Below are positions 1-7,959 of a stretch of 64,000 nt of DNA, in pieces. The notes beneath the pieces were generated by a model. It saw nothing but the letters and a program-made list of their open reading frames with translations. It did no database searches and was not told the origin of the DNA. Numbering within the stretch: the first letter of the stretch is position 1; every line of letters starts with the position of its first letter. A program made the translations under genes and the position numbers. This DNA comes from Chelativorans sp. (GTDB lineage Bacteria; Pseudomonadota; Alphaproteobacteria; Rhizobiales; Rhizobiaceae): positions 84,087-148,086 of the forward strand of contig NZ_JAPSLH010000007.1 of assembly GCF_031180965.1 (NCBI RefSeq). The letters run 5' to 3'.

Positions 1-792
1 CCCGCGCTCACCCTCGAGCCGCAGCCGGCCCTGCACCTTGCGCTGGTGCTGCATGAGCTCGGCACCAATGCGCGCAAATACGGCTCGCTTTCCGTGCCCG
101 GCGGCCGGCTGGCGGTCACCTGGACGGTCAGAACCGGATCGGGCAGCAGCCTCATCCTAAACTGGCAGGAGAGCGGCGGGCCGGCGGTGGAAGTGCCCAC
201 CCGGCGCGGCTTCGGCACCACGCTCATCGAAAAGAGCCTGGCTGCCCATGGCGGCGAGGTTTCCGTCCAGTACCAGGCCGACGGCCTCAGCTGCGAAATC
301 ATGCTGCCCATATCGGATCAGGCGCACAGCCGGGACAATTCCTTCGGGCGCATCCAGGCGACCACGTCCCCCCATGCCGACGAGCCGGGGGTCGATTTCG
401 ACATTCAGGGCAAGCGCATCCTCGTCATAGAAGACGAATCCCTCATCGCGATGGAAATCGCCAATATCCTCGCGGATGCCGGCTGCATCGTCGTCGGTCC
501 GGCGGCGACCACGGAAAGAGCGAGGGAACTCATCGGCAAAGGCGAGTTCGACGCAGCGCTTCTCGACGCCAATCTCAACGGCCGGCGCGTCGACGAGCTT
601 GCATCGGAGCTCACCCGCCGCGGCGTGCCCTTCGCCTTCCTCACCGGTTACGAGCGGGAAGGCCTGCCGGAAGCGTTCCGCCAGGCGCCGATGGTCAACA
701 AGCCCTTCACCCGCAACGACGCCCTCGACATCATCCACAGGCTGACGGGCAAGGGCGGCGACGTCATCCCCTTGAGGCAGATGACAAGCTAG
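1..792 (+). CDS. HWE-type histidine kinase / receiver hybrid (5' end missing)
   Basis: The frame is open from the first base, so the gene begins upstream of the window; an internal GTG at 46 is not the start. The visible part begins in the ATP-binding domain with an N box (HELGTNARKYGSL) typical of HWE/HisKA_2 kinases, followed by a G box (GFGTTLIEKSLAAHGG). A linker leads to a C-terminal receiver domain from about base 415 (KRILVIEDES). Its acidic pocket, phospho-acceptor Asp (codon 565-567, ALLDANLNG) and conserved Lys (VNKPF) are all present. The fused receiver suggests feedback or phosphorelay function. The missing N-terminal part, probably PAS, GAF or phytochrome sensors, would define the signal. 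The family assignment is strong; the stimulus is unknown. Confidence 0.88.
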   Translation, partial: PALTLEPQPALHLALVLHELGTNARKYGSLSVPGGRLAVTWTVRTGSGSSLILNWQESGGPAVEVPTRRGFGTTLIEKSLAAHGGEVSVQYQADGLSCEIMLPISDQAHSRDNSFGRIQATTSPHADEPGVDFDIQGKRILVIEDESLIAMEIANILADAGCIVVGPAATTERARELIGKGEFDAALLDANLNGRRVDELASELTRRGVPFAFLTGYEREGLPEAFRQAPMVNKPFTRNDALDIIHRLTGKGGDVIPLRQMTS

Positions 793-824
793 CCCGGCCT
801 CGCTCCGGGCTGCTCAGCGCTCAG

Positions 825-1235
825 TCAGTCGGCCGAATCGGCGAACGGCGTGTCGGGCGTGCTGACATAGAACAGCACCATGGTGGCGGGGTTCTCCGGG
901 TCGAGATTTCTCCCCGTCATCTTCACCTGCGAAGGCTCCACGAACACCTCCCCCGCGCGGACGCTCACCGGCTCCCGTCCGTCAAGCTGCAGGGTGAAGG
1001 TGCCGGTGAGGATATAGACCGTTACCGGGAAACGGTGCGAGTGGCGGGGCGTGCGGTCTCCCGGATCCAGCCTGGCGAAGAGCACGCGGATTTCCTGGCG
1101 CGGGTCTGTCGGCATCGCCTCCACGATCTCGCGGTGCAAGGCCGTCAGTTTTGCCGCGCCGGTTTCCCTGGCCGACGTCGTGGTGCCCACCTGAAGCCCG
1201 GCGATCGCCTGGGCCGCTTCCATCGTCTTGTGCAT
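825..1235 (-). CDS. Cupin-domain protein
   Basis: This is a 136-residue single-domain cupin. The ATG at 1235 is preceded by GGAGGC at a good distance; an upstream in-frame extension would run into the divergent LysR gene and is rejected. Cupin motif 1 is recognisable as PGDRTPRHSHRF (His65, His67) followed by VYILTGTF, and motif 2 as AGEVFVEPSQVK. The usual metal-ligand Glu of motif 1 is replaced (PVTV), and the His that normally closes motif 2 is absent. The protein may therefore bind metal weakly or act as a non-enzymatic binding protein. It is divergent from a LysR-type regulator across about 100 bases, which suggests that regulator controls it. The substrate is unknown. Confidence 0.8.
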   Translation of the reverse strand: MHKTMEAAQAIAGLQVGTTTSARETGAAKLTALHREIVEAMPTDPRQEIRVLFARLDPGDRTPRHSHRFPVTVYILTGTFTLQLDGREPVSVRAGEVFVEPSQVKMTGRNLDPENPATMVLFYVSTPDTPFADSAD

Positions 1236-1334
1236 TGCTGCCTCCGTTTTTGAACCACCGGACGGTAAACCCGCCCGGGGTCCCGCGGCAGCAGCAAGGT
1301 TGCCGAGCGCCCGCGCAAGGATGCATAACAGGCG
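1236..1334. promoter_or_regulatory. Divergent cupin/LysR promoter region
   Basis: This 99-base spacer separates the start codons of the cupin gene (minus) and the LysR gene (plus). LysR-type regulators commonly bind such shared regions to repress themselves and activate the divergent gene. I could not pick a convincing T-N11-A box or a good -35/-10 pair, so only the location is supported. Confidence 0.45.
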
Positions 1335-2228
1335 ATGTTCGACTGGAATGACCTGCGTTATCTCCTGGCCGTCGCCCGTCATGGCAGCACGCTGTCGGCT
1401 GCCAGATTTCTTGGCGTCAACCAGTCCACCGTCCACAGACGGATCGCGGAGCTGGAACGGCGCGTCGGCCATGCCCTGGTGAAGCGGCACCCTTCCGGAT
1501 ATCAGCTCACCGAATTCGGCAAATCCATGCTGCCGGCCGTGGAAAATGTCGAGGCGTCGATCATCGCGCTCGAGCGGCAGATCCAGTCCTACAGCCGGGA
1601 GCTCACCGGCGTCATAAAGCTCACATGCCCCGAGCCGCTTGTCTCACGCATCACCGGTTCGCCGCTCCTCGCCCTGTTCCAGGAGCGCTACCCGGCACTG
1701 CGCGTCGAGTTCGTCATGAGCGACCGCTATCTCGATCTTTCCAGGGGCGAGGCGGATATCGCCCTGCGGTCCGGCGAGCCGGAAGACGAAAGCCTGGTCG
1801 GACGCAAGATCGGCGATTCCATATGGGCCGTCTATGGCAGCAAGAGCTACGTCCAGCACCACGGCCGCCCCTGGCGCGTGGAAGACCTGGCGGACCACGC
1901 CATCATCGGCTTTGACGGGATGCTGGCAAATCACCGGGCGGCAAAATGGCTTTCGGCGGTGGCTCCCGGCGCCAGGGTGGCCGCGACCAACAACAGCGTG
2001 CTCGGGGTGCTGATGGCGGTGAAATCGGGCGTGGGCATCGCGCCCCTGCCCACGACCATCGCCGATATGCATGACGATCTCGTCCAGGTGCTGCCGCCTG
2101 TGGCGGAGCTCGACCGCGGATGGTATCTGCTGACGCATCCGGACCTGCGCCGCAACCCGAGGATTTGCGCCTTCTTTGACTTTGTGGTCGAGCATCTGCA
2201 CCTGGTGCGGCCAATTCTCATGGGCTGA
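1335..2228 (+). CDS. LysR-family transcriptional regulator
   Basis: The 297-residue protein has the standard LysR length and layout. The N-terminal winged HTH spans about residues 1-60, with the recognition region STLSAARFLGVNQSTVHRRI at about 18-37. It is followed by the linker helix and a periplasmic-binding-like effector domain from about residue 90. The 'SxRIxELExxVG' pattern and a C-terminal part of the type seen in the VtlR/AaeR-like branch fit the family. The gene is divergent from the cupin gene, which is its most likely target. It lies about 50 bases upstream of the aminotransferase gene and could be co-transcribed with it. The effector cannot be told from sequence. Confidence 0.92.
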   Translation: MFDWNDLRYLLAVARHGSTLSAARFLGVNQSTVHRRIAELERRVGHALVKRHPSGYQLTEFGKSMLPAVENVEASIIALERQIQSYSRELTGVIKLTCPEPLVSRITGSPLLALFQERYPALRVEFVMSDRYLDLSRGEADIALRSGEPEDESLVGRKIGDSIWAVYGSKSYVQHHGRPWRVEDLADHAIIGFDGMLANHRAAKWLSAVAPGARVAATNNSVLGVLMAVKSGVGIAPLPTTIADMHDDLVQVLPPVAELDRGWYLLTHPDLRRNPRICAFFDFVVEHLHLVRPILMG

Positions 2229-2277
2229 CCGCATGGGCGTCGAACCTGCCGGTCAGCCGAATTCGGGATTAGGATCC

Positions 2278-3393
2278 ATGAGCGAACGCCCTGCCCTCAC
2301 CCCCCTTGTCCAGACGCTGCCCGCGACCGTGCCTTTTGTCGGCCCGGAAGCCCAGGAGCGCGCCCGCGGCCGCCCCTTCCGGGCGCGTCTCGGCGCGAAC
2401 GAGAACGGTTTCGGCCCTTCCCCGCAGGTGGTCGAGGCAATGCGGGCGGCCGCGCCGGAGATGTGGAAATACTGCGATCCGGAAAACCACGAACTGAAGC
2501 AGGCGCTCGCCGCCCACCATGGAATAAAAGCCGGGAACATCACTGTCGGCGAGGGCATCGACGGGCTTCTCGGCCTGGTCGTGCGGCAATATTGCGAGCC
2601 GGGCGCGCCGATCGTCACATCGCTCGGTGCCTATCCCACCTTCAACTACCATGTGGCGGGATTCGGCGGCCGCCTCGTAACCGTTCCCTATGAGAACGAC
2701 CGGGAAAACCTGGATGGCCTTCTGGAAGCCGCAAGACGGGAAAATGCCCGGATCGTCTATCTCTCCAATCCCGACAATCCGATGGGCACGTGGTGGCAGG
2801 CGGGCGAGGTCCAGCGCTTCATGGAAGCGCTTCCCGAGACTACGCTTCTGATCCTCGACGAGGCCTATTGCGAGACCGCGCCCGCCTCGGCGCTGCCGCC
2901 GCTCGATCTCTCGCGGCCGAACGTCCTGCGCATGCGCACCTTCTCCAAGGCCTATGGCCTGGCCGGCATGCGCTGCGGCTACGCCGTCGGCGAGGAAGAG
3001 ACGATCCGCGCCTTCGACAAGGTGCGCAACCATTTCGGCGTCACGCGGATGGCCCAAGCTGCGGGCCTTGCAGCCCTTGCCGACCGGGCGCATCTTCGTG
3101 GGGTGGTAGAGGCCGTCGAGGCCTGCCGGAGACGCATCATCGGCATCGCCGAGGCACATGGCCTGACGCCGCTCCCGTCGGCCACCAATTTCGTCACCAT
3201 GGATTGCGGCGGCGACGGCGCCTTCGCCCTGAAAGTCCTGCAAGCGCTCACCGAGCGCGACGTCTTCGTGCGCAAGCCGATGGCGCCGGTCCTCGATCGC
3301 TGTATCCGCGTCAGCGTCGGGCCGGAGCCGGAGATCGCCATCTTCGAAGCCGAACTCCGCCCCGCGCTGGAGGCGGCGCTGCGGCAATCCTGA
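2278..3393 (+). CDS. HisC-like PLP-dependent aminotransferase
   Basis: This 371-residue fold-type I aminotransferase resembles histidinol-phosphate aminotransferase. Key motifs are SNPDNPMG (about 163-170), the cofactor-pyridine Asp in LILDEAY (Asp194), and the Schiff-base Lys in TFSKAYGLAGMRCGY (Lys224). A C-terminal Arg in CIRVSVG would bind the substrate carboxylate. The ATG at 2278 follows an AGGAT-type ribosome site; an upstream in-frame TTG/GTG start would overlap the LysR gene and is less likely. No other his genes are near, so it may be a paralogue acting on another amino acid (aromatic or branched) rather than the biosynthetic HisC. It lies just downstream of the LysR gene. Confidence 0.85.
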   Translation: MSERPALTPLVQTLPATVPFVGPEAQERARGRPFRARLGANENGFGPSPQVVEAMRAAAPEMWKYCDPENHELKQALAAHHGIKAGNITVGEGIDGLLGLVVRQYCEPGAPIVTSLGAYPTFNYHVAGFGGRLVTVPYENDRENLDGLLEAARRENARIVYLSNPDNPMGTWWQAGEVQRFMEALPETTLLILDEAYCETAPASALPPLDLSRPNVLRMRTFSKAYGLAGMRCGYAVGEEETIRAFDKVRNHFGVTRMAQAAGLAALADRAHLRGVVEAVEACRRRIIGIAEAHGLTPLPSATNFVTMDCGGDGAFALKVLQALTERDVFVRKPMAPVLDRCIRVSVGPEPEIAIFEAELRPALEAALRQS

Positions 3394-3493
3394 GGCTGAC
3401 CTGCGTCGCATCAAATTGAGCGCAACCTATTCATTCTTCCTTTCAGTCCCGCAGGCACGATCTCCTCTCGCTCAAATTGAGGAGAGCCGTGCA

Positions 3494-3856
3494 ATGATCC
3501 GCATCCTCATCCCCTCTCCGGCCGCGGTGGTGTTGACCGCCGCCGCGCTGGTTCCGACGGCAGCGCAGGCCGCCAGCTTCGATTGCTCCAAAGCCACGGA
3601 GCCCGACGAAATCGCAATCTGCAGTAACCCCGACCTCTCTGCGCTCGACAGCGAGATGGGGGCGCTGTGGTTCACCTACAGCAAGCTGCCGATGCTCATC
3701 GGCGCAAGCGGCGCGCGCCACGACGAGGCGGAGGCGTTTCTGCGCCGCCGCGGCGCCTGTGGTGGCGATACCGCCTGCCTGCATCAGCTTTATGTGGAGC
3801 GCATCCGTATGCTCAGGCAGGGGATCGAAAAGAATCTGCCGGGCACGGGCGGATGA
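3494..3856 (+). CDS. Small exported LprI/DUF1311-like protein
   Basis: This is a 120-residue protein with a clear Sec signal peptide (MIRILIPSPAAVVLTAAALV to about residue 27, cleavage near AQAA). The mature part starts FDCSKATEPDEIAICSNPDL and continues with SALDSEMGALW. This Cys-rich pattern is typical of the LprI/DUF1311 family, some members of which inhibit host lysozyme. Cysteines recur in RRRGACGGDTACLHQLY, suggesting two disulfides. I start at the ATG at 3494 because it begins the signal peptide; the open frame extends further upstream from a TTG without coding character. Lysozyme inhibition is known for a few members only, so the function here is inferred and uncertain. Confidence 0.72.
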   Translation: MIRILIPSPAAVVLTAAALVPTAAQAASFDCSKATEPDEIAICSNPDLSALDSEMGALWFTYSKLPMLIGASGARHDEAEAFLRRRGACGGDTACLHQLYVERIRMLRQGIEKNLPGTGG

Positions 3857-3921
3857 CCCGGCGGCTTGCTGCGGCACCTTCTTTGAGACGCTGGCAATTG
3901 GCGAAACCGATGGCGACGGCC

Positions 3922-3975
3922 GATCTCCCCCCAGGTGGGGGAGATGGCCGGCAGGCCAGAGGGGCGCGCGACATA
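3922..3975. repeat. Intergenic palindromic repeat, copy 1 (GATCTCCCCC family)
   Basis: GATCTCCCCCC-AG-GTGGGGGAGAT forms a near-perfect hairpin and is followed by GGCCGGCAGGCCAGAGGGG. The same hairpin plus CGGCAGG(C/T)CAGAGGG tail recurs at 19085-19130. It lies between the LprI-like gene and the SDR gene, which converge, and may double as a transcription terminator. Confidence 0.75.
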
Positions 3976-4007
3976 GCACCGACCTGAAGGCCTTTGCCGG
4001 GCGCACG

Positions 4008-4769
4008 CTACTGTGCTGTATACCCGCCGTCCACGGGATAGAAACCGCCGGTGCAGAACGAAGCGCGGTCCGAGACCAGGAAGGCGGCGAATTCGGCGAC
4101 TTCCTCCCGCGTGGCCAGGCGTCCCAGCGGATGCTGGCTGCCGAGCGCTTCCAGCGCTTCGGCCGGCATCTCGCTCATGCGGGGCGTCGCCACATAGCCG
4201 GGGCCGATGCAGTTCACGCGCACATTCCTGTCGGCATATTCGAGCGCGGCGCTCCGCGTCAGCCCGATCACGCCGTGCTTGGTCGCCGTGTAGGCGGCGA
4301 GCCCCGCCACGCCGACAATGCCGTTGGCAGAGGAAAGGTTTAGCACCGCGCCGCCCCCGCTCCTGGCAATGAGCGGCAGCTCGGCCTTGAGGCTCAGGAA
4401 CATGCCGGTCAGATTCGTTCCGATCACGGTCTCCCAGTCCTCGAGCGACAGATCTTCGATGAGGGTGCCGCCCGGCCCCGGCGTTCCGGCATTGTTGACG
4501 GCGATGTGCAGCCCGCCGAAAGCCTCCTCGGCCAGTGCCGCGGCCTTCCTCATGCATTCGGGATCGCGGACGTCCCCGACGACCGTGAGGGCCCTGTCGC
4601 CGCCCGGATCGAGCTCTCTTGCCAGGTCCTGAAGCGGTCGCCCGCCATGGCCCACCAGGACCAGCCTCGCGCCATCGGCGAACAGCCGGCGGGCAATGCT
4701 CTCACCGATCCCCGTCGCCGCACCCGTGACAATCGCAACCTTGTCGCTCAAGCCAGTCATCTGATCCAC
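4008..4769 (-). CDS. SDR-family oxidoreductase
   Basis: This 253-residue classical short-chain dehydrogenase/reductase has the cofactor motif TGAATGIG (about 15-22), an acidic residue in VVGDVRD, and NNAG (92-95). The catalytic Ser147 lies in LNLSSANG and the YxxxK pair is Tyr160/Lys164 (AAYTATKHG). The C-terminal DGGYTAQ is also typical. It resembles 3-oxoacyl-ACP reductase-like or glucose-dehydrogenase-like SDRs, but the substrate cannot be assigned. An ATG four codons in (MTGLSDK) is an alternative start. The gene converges with the LprI-like gene across a repeat-bearing spacer. The VOC gene lies upstream on the same strand, about 195 bases away, so a shared operon is not clear. Confidence 0.88.
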   Translation of the reverse strand: MDQMTGLSDKVAIVTGAATGIGESIARRLFADGARLVLVGHGGRPLQDLARELDPGGDRALTVVGDVRDPECMRKAAALAEEAFGGLHIAVNNAGTPGPGGTLIEDLSLEDWETVIGTNLTGMFLSLKAELPLIARSGGGAVLNLSSANGIVGVAGLAAYTATKHGVIGLTRSAALEYADRNVRVNCIGPGYVATPRMSEMPAEALEALGSQHPLGRLATREEVAEFAAFLVSDRASFCTGGFYPVDGGYTAQ

Positions 4770-4963
4770 CCTGGCCGTCGTCCCAAATCTTCGCCGAGAA
4801 AACCGGACCGGGCCAGGGGAGACAAGCCGAACGGCACGGCGGCTGCGCCCTCTGCTGACACAACGGAGTCAGCAGAGCCAAGATGTCCGCAGGAACTGCG
4901 CGCTCGTTCTGAACGGACCCTATTCCTCCGTCCTTGGTGGGACGCACTCCTCCCGCTCGGCCG

Positions 4964-5365
4964 TTACACCACCACCGTTCCGGGGACCGGCGAGGAGATA
5001 TCGACGATCGTGCCGGCCGGGTCGCGCAGGAGCAGCCGGCGCTGACCGTAGAAGAGATCGGTCGGAGGCTCCAGGATCTCCGCGCCCATGGCCTTGGCCT
5101 GCTCGAAGGCCACCAGCACCTCCTCGACCACGAAAGTGAGGTATCCGCCGCCTACCGGCCGCGCCGCGACGGGCGGAGTCACATCGCTGTTGCGGGCGAT
5201 AATGCCTAGCTCGAAGCGCGGACCTTCGCTGGGCACCAGCACAATGTACCAGTCGCTCTCATAGATGACATCCATGTGGAGGAGGTTACGGTAGAAGTCC
5301 CGCACCGCGCCGAGATCGTCGGCGGCGATATTGTACATGGTGCGGCGGATCTTGGCGCGCGGCAT
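4964..5365 (-). CDS. VOC-superfamily (glyoxalase/bleomycin-resistance-like) protein
   Basis: This 133-residue single VOC module begins with the pattern TMYNIAADDLGAVRDFYRNLL, followed by FELGI and a second babab half with GGYLTFVVEEVLVAFEQAKAM. It ends in GQRRLLLRDPAGTIVDI, a standard VOC C-terminus. Such proteins are metal-dependent dimeric dioxygenases, isomerases or antibiotic-binding proteins. The first-half ligand position is occupied by Asn/Ala rather than His, so metal use is uncertain. The small gene at 5423-5662 is immediately upstream on the same strand (57-base gap), so the two probably form an operon. Confidence 0.85.
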   Translation of the reverse strand: MPRAKIRRTMYNIAADDLGAVRDFYRNLLHMDVIYESDWYIVLVPSEGPRFELGIIARNSDVTPPVAARPVGGGYLTFVVEEVLVAFEQAKAMGAEILEPPTDLFYGQRRLLLRDPAGTIVDISSPVPGTVVV

Positions 5366-5422
5366 GTCCCTGCTTCCTTCTGCGAATCCGGAATTCTTCT
5401 TTGCTGCCGAAGCCGAGCGGCT

Positions 5423-5662
5423 TCAGCCGAGCTCCTCCTCGCCGCCCGGGCCGAAGCGCCGGTGCAGGATGTCCACCAGCTCGGCCACCTTGCCCTTGGG
5501 CATCGGCCGAAAATCGTTCACGAGCGCCTCGTCGCTCATCACCCAGGCATGAGCCTCCGCCAGCTCGCGCTCGGACGCGCCGACGGAAGCGATTTCCGCC
5601 AGCAGCGCGTTGTCCACCGGGCCCAATATGCGTCGCACCCCTTCGCTGGTCAGCGTGGCCAT
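5423..5662 (-). CDS. Small conserved-looking hypothetical protein
   Basis: This encodes a 79-residue soluble, helical, acidic protein with no signal peptide and no motif I can name. It contains [25 protein letters not shown] and a stretch ending in [11 protein letters not shown]. An appropriately spaced GGAGTG lies before the ATG. Codon use (strong GC3) matches its neighbours, supporting a real gene. It precedes the VOC gene in the same direction and is probably co-transcribed with it. The start region faces the ivd promoter divergently. Function unknown. Confidence 0.65.
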   Translation of the reverse strand: MATLTSEGVRRILGPVDNALLAEIASVGASERELAEAHAWVMSDEALVNDFRPMPKGKVAELVDILHRRFGPGGEEELG

Positions 5663-5837
5663 GGAACACTCCCTTGTGGTGAGACCCGTATTTCAAATGG
5701 TGCGACGGGCGGACAAGTTCCATGCCCGGCCCGGCTTTGGCGCGGGTGCCTCCAACCTAAGCTTTCCTATCGCCGGTGCGGGCGGTAGTTTCGGGCAAAT
5801 CATTGCCGGCCCCACCGCGTGCCCAAGTGGAGGAAGA

Positions 5838-6998
5838 ATGTACACGAAAACGATGAGCTTCGGCCTCGGCGAGGAGATCGATGCCCTGCGCGACATGGTC
5901 GCCCGCTTCGCCCGCGATCGGATCGCGCCACTTGCGACCGAGATCGACCGGAGCAACGACTTTCCCGCCCAACTCTGGAAGGAAGTCGGCGAGCTCGGCC
6001 TGCTCGGCATCACCGTCGAGCCGGATTTCGGCGGCTCCGGCATGGGCTATCTCGCCCATGTGGTGGCGATGGAGGAGATTTCGCGGGCTTCCGCCTCGGT
6101 CGGCCTCTCCTATGGCGCCCATTCCAATCTCTGCGTCAACCAGATCCGCCGCTGGGGAACGCCGGAGCAGAAGCAGAAATACCTGCCCTCCCTCTGCGCC
6201 GGCGAGACGGTCGGCGCGCTGGCCATGTCGGAGACTGGCGCGGGCTCCGACGTCGTCTCCATGCGGCTCAAGGCCGAGAAGCGGAACGACCGCTTCGTCC
6301 TCAACGGCTCGAAGATGTGGATCACCAACGGCCCGGACGCCGGCACGCTCGTCGTCTACGCCAAGACCGACCCCGAGGCCGGCAGCCGCGGCATCACCGC
6401 CTTCATCGTCGAGCGCGCCATGCCCGGCTTTTCCGTCGCGCAGAAGCTCGACAAGCTCGGCATGCGCGGCTCCAACACGGGCGAGCTCGTCTTCGACAAT
6501 GTCGAGGTCCCCTTCGACAACGTGCTCGGCGAGGAAGGGCGCGGCGTCGAGATCCTGATGTCCGGCCTCGACTATGAGCGCGTGGTGCTCGCCGGCGGAC
6601 CGCTCGGCATCATGGCCGCCTGTCTCGACGCGGCAGTGCCCTATGCGCGCGAACGAAAGCAGTTCGGCCAGCCGATCGGCTCCTTCCAGCTTGTCCAGGG
6701 GAAGCTTGCCGACATGTACACGACGCTGAATGCCTGCCGCGCCTATGTCTATGCCGTGGCCAGCGCCTGCGACCGCGGCGAGACGACGCGCAAGGACGCG
6801 GCCGGCTGCATCCTCTATGCCGCCGAGCGGGCCACACGGCTTGCGCTCGACGCGATCCAGGTGCTGGGCGGCAACGGCTATGTCAACGAGTTCCCCACCG
6901 GCCGCCTGCTGCGCGACGCCAAACTTTACGAGATCGGCGCCGGAACCAGCGAGATCAGGCGCTGGCTGATCGGACGAGAGATGATGGGGGAGGACTAG
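5838..6998 (+). CDS. ivd: Isovaleryl-CoA dehydrogenase
   Basis: This 386-residue acyl-CoA dehydrogenase catalyses the FAD-dependent oxidation of isovaleryl-CoA to 3-methylcrotonyl-CoA in leucine breakdown, passing electrons to ETF. Family motifs include [16 protein letters not shown] (about 127-142), SKMWITNG and [15 protein letters not shown]. The isovaleryl-specific arrangement is seen: the catalytic base Glu247 lies in [14 protein letters not shown], while the later position used by short/medium-chain enzymes reads YEIGAGTSE. The ATG follows GTGGAGGAAGA, a strong ribosome site; upstream in-frame sequence overlaps the divergent promoter. Context is consistent: mccB lies 1 kb downstream and mccA 8.5 kb downstream. 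ETF-QO in this window would take its electrons onward. Confidence 0.93.
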   Translation: MYTKTMSFGLGEEIDALRDMVARFARDRIAPLATEIDRSNDFPAQLWKEVGELGLLGITVEPDFGGSGMGYLAHVVAMEEISRASASVGLSYGAHSNLCVNQIRRWGTPEQKQKYLPSLCAGETVGALAMSETGAGSDVVSMRLKAEKRNDRFVLNGSKMWITNGPDAGTLVVYAKTDPEAGSRGITAFIVERAMPGFSVAQKLDKLGMRGSNTGELVFDNVEVPFDNVLGEEGRGVEILMSGLDYERVVLAGGPLGIMAACLDAAVPYARERKQFGQPIGSFQLVQGKLADMYTTLNACRAYVYAVASACDRGETTRKDAAGCILYAAERATRLALDAIQVLGGNGYVNEFPTGRLLRDAKLYEIGAGTSEIRRWLIGREMMGED

Positions 6999-7035
6999 CA
7001 GCTCAACCTACAACCTTGCCATTCTACATATAGCA

Positions 7036-7064
7036 TTGACAATATCGCCTTTGAGCGTCATCTT
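7036..7064 (+). promoter_or_regulatory. Possible promoter of the AbrB/PIN operon
   Basis: A perfect TTGACA lies at 7036-7041 in a locally AT-rich spacer (CATATAGCATTGACAATATC). Seventeen bases later the -10 position reads CATCTT, only a partial match. ATAT half-sites flank the -35 element, which could suit autoregulation by the AbrB-type protein. This is suggestive only. Confidence 0.35.
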
Positions 7065-7092
7065 GTCTGGCATGCGGCTCAGGAGGATGTCC

Positions 7093-7575
7093 ATGGCAGC
7101 GCTTGAAACTCATCGGATGCGCGAGATCGTCAAGGGATTGACGACCACTTCGGACAAGATCCGAGCTCTTGACGAAGCCGGGTTCGACCGGGCGGACATC
7201 GCCCGATTCCTCGACAAGCGCTATCAGCACGTCCGCAATGTTCTCGTAGCCCCTCGGCCGAAGAAGAAAGGCGCCCCCTCTTCCGGAGGGCCGGCCGCGG
7301 CGTCTGAGGCGCTGGGCAGCCTCAAAGGCAAGGTGCAGGTCGGCGCCGGCGGCAGGGTGGTTATCCCCGCCGAAATGCGTTCCGCTATGGGTGTGGCGGA
7401 GGGCGATACGCTTCACGCGCGTGTGATCGACGGCGAACTCAGGCTGATGTCTCAACCCACCGCGCTGCGCCGCGCCCAGGAACTGGTTCGCCGGTATATC
7501 CCGGAAGGCACGAAGCTGGTCGATGAGCTCATAGCGGAGCGGCGAGCCGAGGCCCGCCGCGAGGACGAGGCGTGA
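7093..7575 (+). CDS. AbrB-type antitoxin with N-terminal HTH-like extension
   Basis: The 160-residue protein has three parts. Residues 10-52 form a helical segment with an HTH-like pattern (DRADIARFLDKRYQHVRNVL). A Pro/Lys/Gly-rich linker covers 53-76. A swapped-hairpin AbrB/MazE DNA-binding domain spans about 79-122 (VQVGAGGRVVIPAEMRSAMG). The C-terminal helix is basic/acidic and would wrap the toxin. Classical VapB antitoxins are about half this length, so the extension is unusual. The ATG at 7093 sits six bases after AGGAGG; an ATG at 7087 overlaps that site. The stop overlaps the start of the PIN gene (GTGA), implying translational coupling. It probably neutralises the PIN toxin and represses the operon. 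Confidence 0.85.
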   Translation: MAALETHRMREIVKGLTTTSDKIRALDEAGFDRADIARFLDKRYQHVRNVLVAPRPKKKGAPSSGGPAAASEALGSLKGKVQVGAGGRVVIPAEMRSAMGVAEGDTLHARVIDGELRLMSQPTALRRAQELVRRYIPEGTKLVDELIAERRAEARREDEA

Positions 7576-7952
7576 CCTTCGTTCTCGACGCTTCGGCGGT
7601 GCTGGCCTTCCTCAACGGCGAGGCCGGCGCCGAGGAGGCGGCAGCGCGCTTTCCGGGGTCCGCCATGAGCGTGGTGAACGCCATCGAAGTGGGAAGCAAG
7701 CTGATGGACCGCGGGATGACCAACGAGGCCGCCTGGGAGGCAATCGAGTTGCTCGACGTCACGCTGGTGGACGTGGATGCCGGCCTTGCCGCGTCGGCCA
7801 CTGCGCTTCGGAAAAACACGCGGGCGAAGGGCCTCTCTTTGGCCGATAGGGTTTGCCTAGCATTGGCCATACGTGAGAAGCTGCCGGCGGTCACCACCGA
7901 TCGCCTCTGGGCCTCGCTCGATATCGGCTGCCCCATCGAAGTCATCCGCTGA
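7572..7952 (+). CDS. PIN-domain ribonuclease toxin (VapC-like)
   Basis: This 126-residue PIN-domain protein carries the acidic active-site set: Asp6 (VLDASAV), Glu39 (NAIEVGSK), Asp92 ([11 protein letters not shown]) and Asp110 (TTDR). PIN toxins of VapBC modules are Mg2+-dependent RNases that cleave tRNA or rRNA and arrest growth. The GTG start overlaps the antitoxin stop codon. The pair lies between ivd and mccB, two genes of one pathway, so it looks inserted. Base composition is nevertheless like the host genome, so acquisition was not recent or came from a related donor. Confidence 0.88.
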   Translation: MTFVLDASAVLAFLNGEAGAEEAAARFPGSAMSVVNAIEVGSKLMDRGMTNEAAWEAIELLDVTLVDVDAGLAASATALRKNTRAKGLSLADRVCLALAIREKLPAVTTDRLWASLDIGCPIEVIR

Positions 7953-7959
7953 GCCTCCC

